Assembly: GCF_001657485.1 (NCBI RefSeq)
Contig: NZ_LXFU01000030.1
Location: 62,001-126,000, forward strand
Direction: 5' to 3'
Length of the DNA: 64,000 nucleotides
Source: Rhizobium sp. WYCCWR10014
GTDB taxonomy: Bacteria > Pseudomonadota > Alphaproteobacteria > Rhizobiales > Rhizobiaceae
The translations under genes were made by a program, and so were the position numbers. Of this stretch, positions 35,659 to 43,755 are shown one piece after another. Below the pieces are notes generated by a model. The model was not told where the DNA came from, ran no database searches, and was given only the letters and a program-made list of their open reading frames with translations. Positions within the stretch are counted from its first letter, which is position 1. Each line of letters begins with the position of its first letter.

Positions 35659-36276
35659 TCAGTCGCTTTGCACGGCCCGAAACTTGCGCACTCTTGCATT
35701 TGATCCGCAGGTTTTGTCCGAGCACCACCGCCTGTGACCGCCGCGAGACTGGTCAAGGAAAAGCCAGCCGCAATTTCGACCCTGGCACGCGCGCACAGGA
35801 CGGCGTTCGGCTCGCGACGTCAGCAACTGGGCAGCCAACACGGCGATACGGTTGCTGATCGCATCCAAGTCTTTGGCGTCGGCGCGACGCCACTCGATGA
35901 TGCCTCCAACCTGGCCCAATGTTTGTTGCGATAGGCTACGTCTGACCATGTCGGCAACAAGCTCGAGATCATTCGGACTAATTTGGCTTTCATCAAACTC
36001 GGACAGGAACAGTCGGTATAGGGCCTCCCGCAGGTCCTTTGCTTGGCCGAGTTCTTTTTCGGCGTCCGACAAAGATCTGTTAGCCGTGACCAGCAAGGCG
36101 TCGCGTTCCTTGTCGTCGATCACATCGAGGCGACAGGCCCAGGCCACGAGGTCATCGTAGCTATTCAGGAAATCCGGCCCCCAACGTCCACCGCGACTAT
36201 CGACCGTGTTGACGAAGTCGAGTGCCGGATGACCGCCAAGAAGGCTGATGTCATCGATCGTCTTTTGCCTGTCCAT
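35659..36276 (-). CDS. CGNR zinc-finger (ABATE domain) regulator
   Basis: A 205-residue protein with an N-terminal ABATE/DUF1470 domain (HPALDFVNTVDSRGG, about 15-125) and a C-terminal CGNR-type zinc finger (ACQGRNCGWLFLD with two Cys, then RRWCSDKTCGSNARVRKF with two Cys). The family motif is CGNR; here it reads CGSN followed by AR, a common variant. Such proteins are predicted transcription regulators. It is divergent from an EamA exporter with a perfect inverted repeat in the 75-base gap, which is its likely operator. Confidence 0.88.
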   Translation of the reverse strand: MDRQKTIDDISLLGGHPALDFVNTVDSRGGRWGPDFLNSYDDLVAWACRLDVIDDKERDALLVTANRSLSDAEKELGQAKDLREALYRLFLSEFDESQISPNDLELVADMVRRSLSQQTLGQVGGIIEWRRADAKDLDAISNRIAVLAAQLLTSRAERRPVRACQGRNCGWLFLDQSRGGHRRWCSDKTCGSNARVRKFRAVQSD

Positions 36277-36318
36277 GATGTGAATATCGTTCTGCGGAAC
36301 GATTTCAACAAGAGCGGG

Positions 36319-36352
36319 TTGTAACGAGATAACTAAATTTTACTCGTTACAA
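36319..36352. promoter_or_regulatory. inverted-repeat operator between regulator and exporter
   Basis: Perfect 10-base arms TTGTAACGAG / CTCGTTACAA with a 14-base A/T-rich spacer, centred between the divergent CGNR regulator and EamA exporter genes. The position just before the exporter start fits repression and autoregulation by the CGNR protein. Confidence 0.72.
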
Positions 36353-36366
36353 TGATCGGAGCCGTC

Positions 36367-37413
36367 ATGCTGGCCGACGTCAACAAAAATCAGCTGCGCT
36401 TTCTGATGCTGTGCATGATCTGGGGAAGCACCTGGATCGGAACGAAGGCGGGCATCGAGGCCGTTCCGCCTCTCCTGTTTGCCGGCACCCGTTTCACCGC
36501 GGCCGGTATTTTGCTTCTTCTTTATACACTGGCCAAAGAAGAGACTGCGAGCTTCAAGGTGCAAGACGGCTTTCGCTTCGCCGTCGTCAGCATCCTGATG
36601 ATTACGCTCTGCTACGGTCCGCTGTTCTGGGGCATGCAATATATCGATTCCGGGACTGCCGCCGTTCTGGAAATGTCGCTTACCCCCATCGCGCTATTGG
36701 TGTTTGCGCTCCTTCTCAACGAAGAGACGTTGGATGGCCGTCGCATCCTTGCGATCGCTCTGGGGGTCTGTGGACTGGTCGTCCTGTTCTGGCCGGCCGC
36801 CGCCAATGGAAGTCTGCCCGCTGCTGAAGCCTTCCCAGGCGCGAGACTATGGGGCGGATTGGCGGTTGCATCAGCAGCTTTCACCTATGGCTACGGATCG
36901 GTGCTGGCCCGTCCACTTCTGCGAACCTATCCGGCCTTGCTCGTTTCAGGTGTGACGACCCTAGTCGGAGGCATCGTGCTGCTGATTGCAGCCCTGGCTT
37001 TCGAACCGGGGGCAGTCGCCGCCCTCTCAGGCGACTGGGGCACAGTCGCCTGGCTCGGCTGGTTCTTCCTGGTGATCTTTGGCTCGCTGATCGGCTACAC
37101 GACCTTCATGCGCCTGCTGCGGGACATCGGCGCATCTCGCGCAGGCAGCTATGCCTTCGTGTCACCAGTGATCGCTGTCGCCCTTGGCGCCGCAGTCTTC
37201 GGCGAGCAGATCACCGCAATGGATGTGATCGGCATCGTCGTGATGCTGAGTGGCGCCTATCTTGCCATGTCAGGAGTGCCGGCGACGGACGCAACCGTTC
37301 TCGAACGTGAACCCGAGCCGAAACGGCCCCACGAGGATCTCGACAACGACCCCAAATGCCGAATCCGCGCCATCATGAAACAAAACCAGCAATGCCGTGG
37401 GCGACTGCGATGA
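36367..37413 (+). CDS. EamA/DMT family exporter
   Basis: A 348-residue inner-membrane protein with about ten helices in two EamA repeats, of the drug/metabolite transporter superfamily (RhtA/YdcZ-like). Repeat one starts FLMLCMIWGSTWIGTKAGI with GTAAVLEMSLTPIALLVFAL; repeat two has RAGSYAFVSPVIAVALGAAVFGEQ. The C-terminal 40 residues are polar. It likely exports a small metabolite or toxic compound. The ATG at 36367 has CGGAG 5 bases upstream; the ATG at 36352 overlaps the operator and lacks a ribosome-binding site. Regulation by the divergent CGNR protein is likely. Confidence 0.87.
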   Translation: MLADVNKNQLRFLMLCMIWGSTWIGTKAGIEAVPPLLFAGTRFTAAGILLLLYTLAKEETASFKVQDGFRFAVVSILMITLCYGPLFWGMQYIDSGTAAVLEMSLTPIALLVFALLLNEETLDGRRILAIALGVCGLVVLFWPAAANGSLPAAEAFPGARLWGGLAVASAAFTYGYGSVLARPLLRTYPALLVSGVTTLVGGIVLLIAALAFEPGAVAALSGDWGTVAWLGWFFLVIFGSLIGYTTFMRLLRDIGASRAGSYAFVSPVIAVALGAAVFGEQITAMDVIGIVVMLSGAYLAMSGVPATDATVLEREPEPKRPHEDLDNDPKCRIRAIMKQNQQCRGRLR

Positions 37414-37443
37414 GGCTGAAAATTGCTCCGGGAGGCGGAGGTG

Positions 37444-37468
37444 GGAACAAAGCCAGCCGCTCGAGGTT
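37444..37468 (+). promoter_or_regulatory. EcfG-type promoter
   Basis: GGAAC-N17-GTT, with its -10 about 45 bases before the GTG of the three-gene envelope operon. Confidence 0.6.
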
Positions 37469-37512
37469 CGTGGGTGCGGCAGTCGCCGTTCGTTCAGTCA
37501 TGGGAGGCTTCA

Positions 37513-38082
37513 GTGTCAAACGAGTTCACAGAAATCGATGGCAGGCCAAGGCCGTCATCCGCGACATCATTGCAATCTGGGGATGCGACGTCGTCGCCCC
37601 AACCTTCCGCGACACTCGCGGGATTGAAGGAGAAGTTGGCTGATGACGTGACCGCCGCCAGGGACACCATAAAAGAAGGCGCCGATACCGCCGTCGAGAA
37701 GGTCAAAGAGGTGGTTTCCGATCAAGCGAACTTCGCTGCCCGCCAGGTTGGCGGCGTGGCAACGGCGCTTGAAAAGGTTGGCGCTGAACTGGAAGCATCC
37801 GACCAACCGGAGGTCGGACGCTATGCCAAGCAGATCGGACGAAGCGTCCAAGGCTTCGCCACGCAGATGAAAGACAAAGACATCGGCGAAATCGCGGCGA
37901 TGGCTGAAGAATTCGGCCGCAAGCAGCCGCTAGCCTTTCTTGGGATTGCAGCACTTGCGGGATTGACCGCGAGCAGATTTTTGACGGCTTCCGCCAAGCG
38001 AGCGCCAACACAGGCAACGAGGCGGACACCTCCGGCTACGCCCAGGGAGCCATCTGCAACGGGAGGCTACACCAATGGCTAA
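37513..38082 (+). CDS. nutrient-deprivation-type protein with one membrane helix
   Basis: A 189-residue protein. The first 50 residues are polar, then comes a long amphipathic helical region (ARDTIKEGADTAVEKVKEVVSDQ, with apolipoprotein/LEA-like repeats) and a C-terminal membrane helix (PLAFLGIAALAGLTASRFL). Its layout resembles rhizobial nutrient-deprivation-induced proteins. The start is a GTG at 37513 with GGGAGG 5 bases upstream; an earlier ATG in frame has no such site and would put the promoter inside the gene. It overlaps the DUF1469 gene by 8 bases and is first in a three-gene operon with an EcfG-type promoter. Confidence 0.75.
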   Translation: MSNEFTEIDGRPRPSSATSLQSGDATSSPQPSATLAGLKEKLADDVTAARDTIKEGADTAVEKVKEVVSDQANFAARQVGGVATALEKVGAELEASDQPEVGRYAKQIGRSVQGFATQMKDKDIGEIAAMAEEFGRKQPLAFLGIAALAGLTASRFLTASAKRAPTQATRRTPPATPREPSATGGYTNG

Positions 38083-38491
38083 ATCTCCCGACAGTGTTCC
38101 CCTTTCAGAGCTGATTGGCGGTCTCGTTGCTGATGTCACGGGCCTGTTACGCAAGGAAATAGATCTCGCGAAGACGGAGGTGTCCGAAAAGTTCACGCAA
38201 GCGCTCAACGGCATCGAAGTGGTTATTTTCGGGCTTGTCCTTGCGGTGGGCGCTGTGGGCGTCCTGCTGAGCGCCTTGGTTGCCGGGGTTGCGGCCCTTC
38301 TGGTTACTCAAGGTTTCACCGAAACAAGCGCCGGTGCGCTCGCCTCCCTTATCGTCGGCGTGGTCATCGCTCTCATCGCGTGGGCGATGGTCTCTCGAGG
38401 CCTCACTACACTTCGTAGAAGCAGCATGAAACTGGATCGAACCGCGACCTCGCTTCGCCGCGACGTCGACGTTGTGAAGGAAAAGATCTGA
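38075..38491 (+). CDS. DUF1469 / phage-holin-superfamily 6 membrane protein
   Basis: A 138-residue protein with the DUF1469 pattern: an amphipathic N-terminus (LIGGLVADVTGLLRKEIDLAKTEVSEK, here given in part), two membrane helices (about 46-76 and 84-107) and a charged C-terminus. Despite the holin name the family is found in many chromosomes next to DUF3618 proteins and is tied to envelope stress rather than phage lysis. It overlaps its neighbours on both sides, by 8 bases and 1 base, so the three proteins are made together. Confidence 0.85.
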   Translation: MAKSPDSVPLSELIGGLVADVTGLLRKEIDLAKTEVSEKFTQALNGIEVVIFGLVLAVGAVGVLLSALVAGVAALLVTQGFTETSAGALASLIVGVVIALIAWAMVSRGLTTLRRSSMKLDRTATSLRRDVDVVKEKI

Positions 38492-39495
38492 TGGAAACCA
38501 CAACCGAAAAAACATCCGCCGATCTTCAAAGAGAGATCGATCAGGATCGCCAGCGCATCGGAGATCGCATCGACGCCATTCAGGAACGGATGTCGCCAGG
38601 CCAACTGGTCGATGAGGTCCTTGCCTACGCAAAAGGCAGCGGCGGGGGAGAGTATGTCAGCAACCTCGGCCAGGCTCTGAAGGCAAATCCACTGCCCGTC
38701 GCATTGATGGGTGTGAGCCTTGCGTGGCTCATGGCCAAGGGGACCTCCGCAAGCCCGCCTGCCAGCCCTCAGCCAGAACCTGAATATCCGCTCTATCCGG
38801 CCAACGGCGCGGTCCGCCGTCTTGGCCCCCCGGAGACCGAGAACGGATCCCGCTACAGTCACTTCGCAGACAGCTCTGGCAAGAGGCTTAAGGCGCTGAC
38901 TGATGAAAGCGGACACCGTGCCGGTCACTTCGTCGATGAAGCAGGCAAGACTTATCGGGGGTTTGCGGATGCCACCGGCAGACAGGTCGATCAGATCACC
39001 GACGAGACGGGTGCAATGTTCGACGCGGCAACTGGCTGGGCGGCGGAGAAATGGGAGCAGGCAAAAAGCGCCACAAGCGTGATGAGTGCCCGTGCGTCCG
39101 CGGCCGCGAGCTCGCTGTCTGCCCAATCGTCTTCAGCGGCGACAAGTCTCCAACAGCAAACCAGCAAGCTCAACGAACTGATCCTCACGCAGTTCCGCGA
39201 TCAGCCGCTGGTTGGGGGCGCTCTGGCTTTCGCGGTCGGAGCCGCTATCGGCGCAGCGTTGCCGCACACCGACACTGAAGACGAGTTGCTCGGCGAGGCT
39301 TCCGATGCCACCACAGACAAGCTCAGCGCTCAAGCGCTGGAGGTTGTAGACCAAGGCAAAGAGGTGGCGACCGAGGTCTACGAAGAGGCCGCTTCGATCG
39401 CCTCAGATGCCCACGATGCCGTTAAGGAGCGTGTCGTAACCAAGGTCGATGCACTGAAGGCAGGTCCGCAGGGCAGTGATCGCCAATCGATTTAA
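38491..39495 (+). CDS. DUF3618 domain protein
   Basis: A 334-residue protein whose N-terminus (LQREIDQDRQRIGDRIDAIQERMSPGQLVDEV) is the DUF3618 signature; a weak membrane helix follows at about 69-82 (PLPVALMGVSLAWLMAKG). The middle carries degenerate repeats of the form SGKRLKALTDESGHRAGHF, and a second hydrophobic segment near 243-258 (GGALAFAVGAAIGAALP) precedes an acidic tail with helix-forming repeats. The TGA of the upstream gene overlaps its ATG by one base. Likely an envelope-associated stress protein; biochemical role unknown. Confidence 0.82.
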   Translation: METTTEKTSADLQREIDQDRQRIGDRIDAIQERMSPGQLVDEVLAYAKGSGGGEYVSNLGQALKANPLPVALMGVSLAWLMAKGTSASPPASPQPEPEYPLYPANGAVRRLGPPETENGSRYSHFADSSGKRLKALTDESGHRAGHFVDEAGKTYRGFADATGRQVDQITDETGAMFDAATGWAAEKWEQAKSATSVMSARASAAASSLSAQSSSAATSLQQQTSKLNELILTQFRDQPLVGGALAFAVGAAIGAALPHTDTEDELLGEASDATTDKLSAQALEVVDQGKEVATEVYEEAASIASDAHDAVKERVVTKVDALKAGPQGSDRQSI

Positions 39496-39537
39496 CAGTG
39501 GGGATCGCGAGCGCACGAAAAGGCGACAGTTACAACT

Positions 39538-39559
39538 CGTCGGCGCATGTGCGCCGACG
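39538..39559. terminator. hairpin after DUF3618 operon
   Basis: Perfect 10-base arms CGTCGGCGCA / TGCGCCGACG around a 2-base centre, about 45 bases after the DUF3618 stop. There is no T-run, so it may be a processing or RNA-stability hairpin, a factor-dependent terminator or a protein-binding palindrome. Confidence 0.5.
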
Positions 39560-39610
39560 CTATGCCATTCGGTGGCAAACGGGCTCTAGTCAAGATAAAA
39601 GGAACGTGGC

Positions 39611-39667
39611 ATGTCCGCGATGAAAATCATCCTCACCGACCTCATGATCTGGCTCTTGACGACCTAG
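39611..39667 (+). CDS. possible 18-aa hydrophobic microprotein
   Basis: Eighteen codons (MSAMKIILTDLMIWLLTT) preceded by AAAAGGAA about 7 bases upstream. The peptide is strongly hydrophobic and could insert into the membrane. It is too short to judge by sequence alone and may be chance. Confidence 0.25.
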   Translation: MSAMKIILTDLMIWLLTT

Positions 39668-39703
39668 GCGCGACGTAATGGAACCGCGTGGTGCCGTCAA
39701 CCG

Positions 39704-40276
39704 TCAAGGGATGAGACCTGTCGTTCGGTAGGCTCTGATCGACCGGTCATAGACGCCGATGTCCCGGCAGCCGCGCGCCACCAGCTGGGCCCCCTCGATC
39801 GCTGCGAAGATCGCCATCGCGTGCTCCTGCAGGTCCTGATCGCTCGCCGAAGGCCTTGCCCGTAAGAGGACCTTGGTCAGCCAGCCGACATTCATCGCAG
39901 CGAATTTAGCAACCTCGGTTCGAACCTCCATGGGAAGGTCGTCAAGTTCGGCGCTCATAATGCCGCATAGGCACATGCGATTGTCGTTGGCCAGGGCCGC
40001 GCGAAAGATCTCGGTGTATCTGTCCATGCACCAGGTCGCCTCCTCGGAGGTCGCCAGTAACTCCGCCAGAAACGCCGACCCTTCCTCGGTATAGCGACGC
40101 GCCAATGCGGCGGCGAGATCGCCCTTGGTCGGAAAGTGGTAGTGCACGCTGGCACTCTTGATGCCCACTTCTTTTGCCAGCTCGCGAAAGCTAAGCGCAT
40201 TATAACCGTGCGCCTGCACCGTCGCTTTTGCGGCGGACATGACTGCCTCGCGCATATCCGTTTTGGTTTTGGCCAT
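39704..40276 (-). CDS. TetR family regulator
   Basis: A 190-residue repressor. The N-terminal helix-turn-helix is typical (AVMSAAKATVQAHGYNALSFRELAKEVGIKSASVHYHFPTKGDL, here outlined by its ends), and the C-terminal half is a ligand-binding helical domain with three Cys residues (WCMDRY, MCLCGIM) that could sense thiol-reactive compounds. It is divergent from a glutathione S-transferase gene with two copies of an operator-like sequence between them. The start at 40276 has AAGGA with 7 bases spacing; an ATG one codon earlier is an alternative. It likely represses itself and the transferase. Confidence 0.9.
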   Translation of the reverse strand: MAKTKTDMREAVMSAAKATVQAHGYNALSFRELAKEVGIKSASVHYHFPTKGDLAAALARRYTEEGSAFLAELLATSEEATWCMDRYTEIFRAALANDNRMCLCGIMSAELDDLPMEVRTEVAKFAAMNVGWLTKVLLRARPSASDQDLQEHAMAIFAAIEGAQLVARGCRDIGVYDRSIRAYRTTGLIP

Positions 40277-40289
40277 CATCGATCCTTAC

Positions 40290-40307
40290 CTATCACTCGA
40301 TAGATAG
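40290..40307. promoter_or_regulatory. TetR operator copy 1
   Basis: CTATCACTCGATAGATAG. Its reverse complement shares 14-15 of 18 positions with copy 2, so the two copies are inverted relative to each other. It lies just before the TetR gene start. Confidence 0.6.
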
Positions 40308-40350
40308 TTGTTGACCCCGGAAAAGGGAAGGAATAAACGACGACTGCAAT

Positions 40351-40368
40351 CTATCTATCGATAGACAG
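40351..40368. promoter_or_regulatory. TetR operator copy 2
   Basis: CTATCTATCGATAGACAG, containing the perfect palindrome CTATCGATAG, just before the ribosome-binding site of the glutathione S-transferase gene. Confidence 0.62.
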
Positions 40369-40382
40369 ATAAGGAGTCTCCC

Positions 40383-41069
40383 ATGAAAATCTTCGATCGC
40401 CCCGGGTTTCCCAATCCGGCCCGCATCCGCATCGTGCTCGCCGAGAAGGGTCTCGAACCGCAGGTGGAGTTCGTCTCCGTCGACCTCATCGGCGCCGAGC
40501 ACAAACAGCCGGCTTTCCTCCAAAAGAACCCATCGGGCGTGCTGCCGGTGCTCCAGCTCAATGACGGCACCTACATCAGCGAAGCCACAGCCATCACCGA
40601 ATACCTCGACAACCTCGACGGCGATCCGCGGCTCACCGGAAAGACGCCGAAGGAAAAGGCCGTCATCCACATGATGCAGAAGCGGGCCGAGACCGAGCTG
40701 CTCGATGCGGTCGGCAACTACTTCCATCACGCGACGCCGGGCCTCGGCGCCGAGCTGCAGGTGTTCAAGAGCCCGGAATGGACCGGCCGTCAGGACTGGG
40801 GCAACCGCCAGCGCGACAAGGCACTCGCCGGCATGACATATTTCGACAGATTGTTGCAGGACCAGTCGTTCGTCGCCGGCGATGTGTTCTCGATGCCCGA
40901 CATTACAGTGTTTGCCGGGCTGATGTTTGCCGACGCCGCCGGCATTACCATCCCAGAAGATCATTCCGCGCTGAAGTCCTGGCGCGCAAAAGTCTCCGAG
41001 CTGCCCAGCGTCAAGAATCGCAGCGGCCAGATGTTCGTCGCGGAGGATCTGCGCAGGCTCGGCTTCTGA
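40383..41069 (+). CDS. glutathione S-transferase
   Basis: A 228-residue GST with an N-terminal thioredoxin-like domain (MKIFDRPGFPNPARIRIVLAEKG; the conserved cis-Pro in GVLPVLQLNDG and the glutathione-binding SEATAITEYLD) and an all-helical C-terminal domain including the N-capping SMPDITVFAGLMFADA segment. It conjugates glutathione to electrophiles or reduces peroxides; substrate unknown. AAGGAG lies 8 bases upstream of the ATG. It is divergent from, and probably repressed by, the TetR protein next to it. Confidence 0.92.
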   Translation: MKIFDRPGFPNPARIRIVLAEKGLEPQVEFVSVDLIGAEHKQPAFLQKNPSGVLPVLQLNDGTYISEATAITEYLDNLDGDPRLTGKTPKEKAVIHMMQKRAETELLDAVGNYFHHATPGLGAELQVFKSPEWTGRQDWGNRQRDKALAGMTYFDRLLQDQSFVAGDVFSMPDITVFAGLMFADAAGITIPEDHSALKSWRAKVSELPSVKNRSGQMFVAEDLRRLGF

Positions 41070-41164
41070 TCCCTCCGCACGAAAGCGGTGCGACACCGCA
41101 CCGACGCCAAACCACAGTCGCCAATCGCGCCCCCAAGGCGGCACAATTTTCACGGAGTTTCCTC

Positions 41165-41418
41165 ATGTCTACGATCTCAACACCCGACAGCGCTTCCCGG
41201 CGCAACCTGCTAAAAGGGGCTACAATCGCGGCGTCGGACGCGCGCTGGTGGTCCACGGCAGCGACGACCAGATCGTCCCGCCGGAAATCTCCGCAAAACT
41301 GACCGCCGGGTCGTTCCAAATGCGAAACTCATTGTCTACGAAGGTGGCTCCCATTGGGCTGCTGCATGTCGACAATTACCGCTTGAACGCCGACCTGCTG
41401 GCGTTGCTTCGTGCCTGA
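41165..41418 (+). pseudogene. decayed alpha/beta hydrolase (haloperoxidase-like)
   Basis: A remnant with a start (GGAG ribosome-binding site, then ATG) and a Tat-like N-terminus SRRNLLKGATIAAS. It jumps directly to the catalytic C-terminal part of an alpha/beta hydrolase (ALVVHGSDDQIVPPEISAKL with the acid Asp), then shifts frame to VPNAKLIVYEGGSHWA with the catalytic His, and shifts again to DNYRLNADLLALLRA and a stop. The nucleophile region is missing, so there is an internal deletion of well over 100 residues plus at least two frameshifts. The parent was probably a non-heme chloroperoxidase-type esterase, once in the GST operon. Confidence 0.75.
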
Positions 41419-41431
41419 TGGCGCGCGAAAG

Positions 41432-41462
41432 GCCGGGGGCTGGCTGTAGCCCAGCCTCCGGC
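41432..41462. terminator. GC-rich hairpin between convergent units
   Basis: Twelve-base arms GCCGGGGGCTGG / CCAGCCTCCGGC (one G-T pair) with a 7-base loop. It is followed by CTTTC on the minus strand and CGCCTT on the plus strand. It lies 8 bases after the GH15 stop and probably terminates both sides. Confidence 0.62.
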
Positions 41463-41470
41463 GCCTTGAT

Positions 41471-43333
41471 CTACGGCCGCCATTCCTGGCTGTTTCGATC
41501 ATCGAGCTCGCGATCTAGGTAGAACGCTGCGCTGATGAGAGCGAGATGAGTAAAGGCTTGCGGGAAATTGCCAGCGAGCTGCGCCTTGGTATCAAACTCC
41601 TCGGCATATAACCCCAGATGGTTGGCATAATTCAGAACCGACTCGAAGACCCTGCGAGCCTTCTTGGTGTCCCCCGCTCGTGCGAGACACTCCGCATACC
41701 AGAATGAGCAGGCTGAGAAGGCGCCCTCCTCCCCGTCAAGGCCGTCATTACTTCGATATCGGTGCACGACACCGTCGTCCGCTAGTTGGTCGCCGATCGC
41801 CGTCAAGGTCGACAACCACCTCGGGTCCGTGGCACTGACAAACCTCACCAGCGGCATGAGTAGCAGCGAGGCGTCAAGCGTGTCGCCGCCCCTTGTCTGC
41901 ACAAAGTACCCCTTCTCGTCGTTCCAGAAGTTTTTCCAAATGTCTTCGTAAATGTCGTTCCTGACGTTATGCCACTTGGAAAAAGGCGCCGCGAGGGATC
42001 GCTTGGTCGCGAGACGTATTCCCCGATCGACCGCCACCCAACACATGAGCCTGGAATGGAGGAACTCCTGTGGCTCGCGGCGCATCTCCCAAATCCCGGC
42101 GTCAGGATCCTCCCAATGGTCGCAGACAAACTCCACAACCTTTCGAACCCCCTCCCAGTGATCGTGAGAGATTGCGTGGCCGTATTTGTTGCTCAGATAG
42201 ATCGAGTCGAGAAGCTCACCGTAGATGTCGAGCTGGAACTGTTCTGCAGCGTTGTTTCCCACCCGGACGGGCGCCGCACCGCCATAGCCGTGCAGGTGCT
42301 CGAGGCTGGCCTCGTTAGGCACCTCGCCGCCGTCGATCGCATACATGATCTTCAGTCGTCCGCCGACGTCGCATGCCGACGCCCGCTGGCCGATCCAGTC
42401 GTTGAATGCCATCGCCTCGTCGCGATAGCCAAGCCTCATCAATGCATACACTGTGAAGGAGGCGTCGCGTATCCAGGTGGCGCGATAGTCCCAGTTGCGG
42501 CTGCCACCGGGGGTTTCCGGCAAGCCAAATGTTGCGGCGGCGACGATCGACCCGTGCTTGCGCGAGGTCATGAGCTTCAATGCCAGCGCAGAGCGATTGA
42601 CCATTTCGCGCCAGCGTCCGCGATAGGTCGACTGTCTCGCCCAGTTCTGCCAGAAGGCGACTGTCTGTTCTTCCATCTCCTCCGAAGTCGAAGCCGCCGC
42701 ATTGTCATCACCGTCGTCGAGAATGAAATCGATACACTCTCCAGCTTGGAGGGTAATCTCTGCGACAACGGCGCCATCGATCTCGGCGAGTGGCACATCA
42801 GCCAAAAGCCGTAGAACTTCGCCGTTCGCCTGCCGCCAGATTGCAGCGCCCTCTTCCAACTCCGCCGGGAGCTGTCTTCTCGCATATTCGAACCGAGGAG
42901 CGCACGACATACGCACCTTTAAACTTCCACGCGTCGCACGAAAGCGCCGTACGACCATGCTCGAGCCGTCGCTACGCTTGTCTTTCACGTACATGAAGTC
43001 GGTGAGTTCGCCGCTTACCTTGTCGCCCATCCAACGTGTGAGGAGGACGTTCGTATCGGGAAGGTACTGCTGCGTCACGCGAGCGTCTGCAAGCTCCGGA
43101 GCGATCTGAAACTTGCCACCACGTTGCGGGTCGAGCAGCGCGGCAAAAATTGTCGGACTGTCGAAATCGGGCCAGCACAGAAAGTCGATCGTGCCATCGG
43201 TAGCGACAAGCGCGATCGTCGCCAAATCGCCGATCACACCATGGTTCTCTATCGCGCGCGGAATGACGACTGCGTCCTCCTGGCTATGGTCTGCGGCGAC
43301 CTTATTCTCGATGAGCCCGCTGTTTGCATCCAT
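41471..43333 (-). CDS. GH15 family glucoamylase/trehalase-like enzyme
   Basis: A 620-residue cytoplasmic GH15 protein. The N-terminal beta-sandwich starts IENHGVIGDLATIALVATDG and DFLCWPDFDSPTIFA; the catalytic (alpha/alpha)6 barrel includes GGSRNWDYRATWIRDASF, the acid Glu in DAGIWEMRREPQEF and the base region DGLDGEEGAFSACSFWYAE. This arrangement matches bacterial GH15 glucoamylase-like proteins and the mycobacterial trehalases, so the substrate may be trehalose or an alpha-glucan. Trehalose turnover would fit the stress context, but that is inference. GGGAGG lies about 10 bases upstream of the ATG. Monocistronic. Confidence 0.9.
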   Translation of the reverse strand: MDANSGLIENKVAADHSQEDAVVIPRAIENHGVIGDLATIALVATDGTIDFLCWPDFDSPTIFAALLDPQRGGKFQIAPELADARVTQQYLPDTNVLLTRWMGDKVSGELTDFMYVKDKRSDGSSMVVRRFRATRGSLKVRMSCAPRFEYARRQLPAELEEGAAIWRQANGEVLRLLADVPLAEIDGAVVAEITLQAGECIDFILDDGDDNAAASTSEEMEEQTVAFWQNWARQSTYRGRWREMVNRSALALKLMTSRKHGSIVAAATFGLPETPGGSRNWDYRATWIRDASFTVYALMRLGYRDEAMAFNDWIGQRASACDVGGRLKIMYAIDGGEVPNEASLEHLHGYGGAAPVRVGNNAAEQFQLDIYGELLDSIYLSNKYGHAISHDHWEGVRKVVEFVCDHWEDPDAGIWEMRREPQEFLHSRLMCWVAVDRGIRLATKRSLAAPFSKWHNVRNDIYEDIWKNFWNDEKGYFVQTRGGDTLDASLLLMPLVRFVSATDPRWLSTLTAIGDQLADDGVVHRYRSNDGLDGEEGAFSACSFWYAECLARAGDTKKARRVFESVLNYANHLGLYAEEFDTKAQLAGNFPQAFTHLALISAAFYLDRELDDRNSQEWRP

Positions 43334-43755
43334 GCTGCGTTCCTCCCTGGCCGCTTCGGATGAATAATCCTGGCGAAGTTGGCCACCTCAGCGATTTGGC
43401 GCTTTGGTTTGAAACGACAATGGGGGCCACGGTGGGCCAATCGACTCCCGCTCTCCTTTGAATGATCCAAGCATAGAATCTATTCGGTTGACACGCTGGA
43501 ACTCATGCGACCGGAAAGGTTGCTACGATCGAGCGCGCTCGTGACGTTACGTGGCTCCGATTGCGAAGTCTGCTCCGACCCACTTCCAGCCTGACCGCTT
43601 TTCGCGTCAGTTTCGCCGCGATCAGACGACCGCGGTCGGATCATTTCAAGCGCGGCCGATCAAATTTGACGGTAGGTGCCCCACCTCGGCAAGCCAAATC
43701 CGCCATCCTGATCATTGACAGGAAGATTGAAAATGCCCGTGCCACTCGCCGAACC
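43334..43755. other. no supported gene
   Basis: About 420 bases between the GH15 gene and the small KTSC-like gene. No frame with a good start is seen. A GGAAC-N16-GTT match at 43498-43521 has no gene downstream and is not counted. Confidence 0.4.

Noticed and set aside
38075-38491. Holin gene as a sign of a prophage
   Set aside because: DUF1469 proteins share a holin-superfamily name only; neighbours are stress envelope proteins and no phage genes are present.
43498-43521. GGAAC-N16-GTT resembling an EcfG promoter
   Set aside because: The spacer is one base short and no gene starts downstream on that strand.
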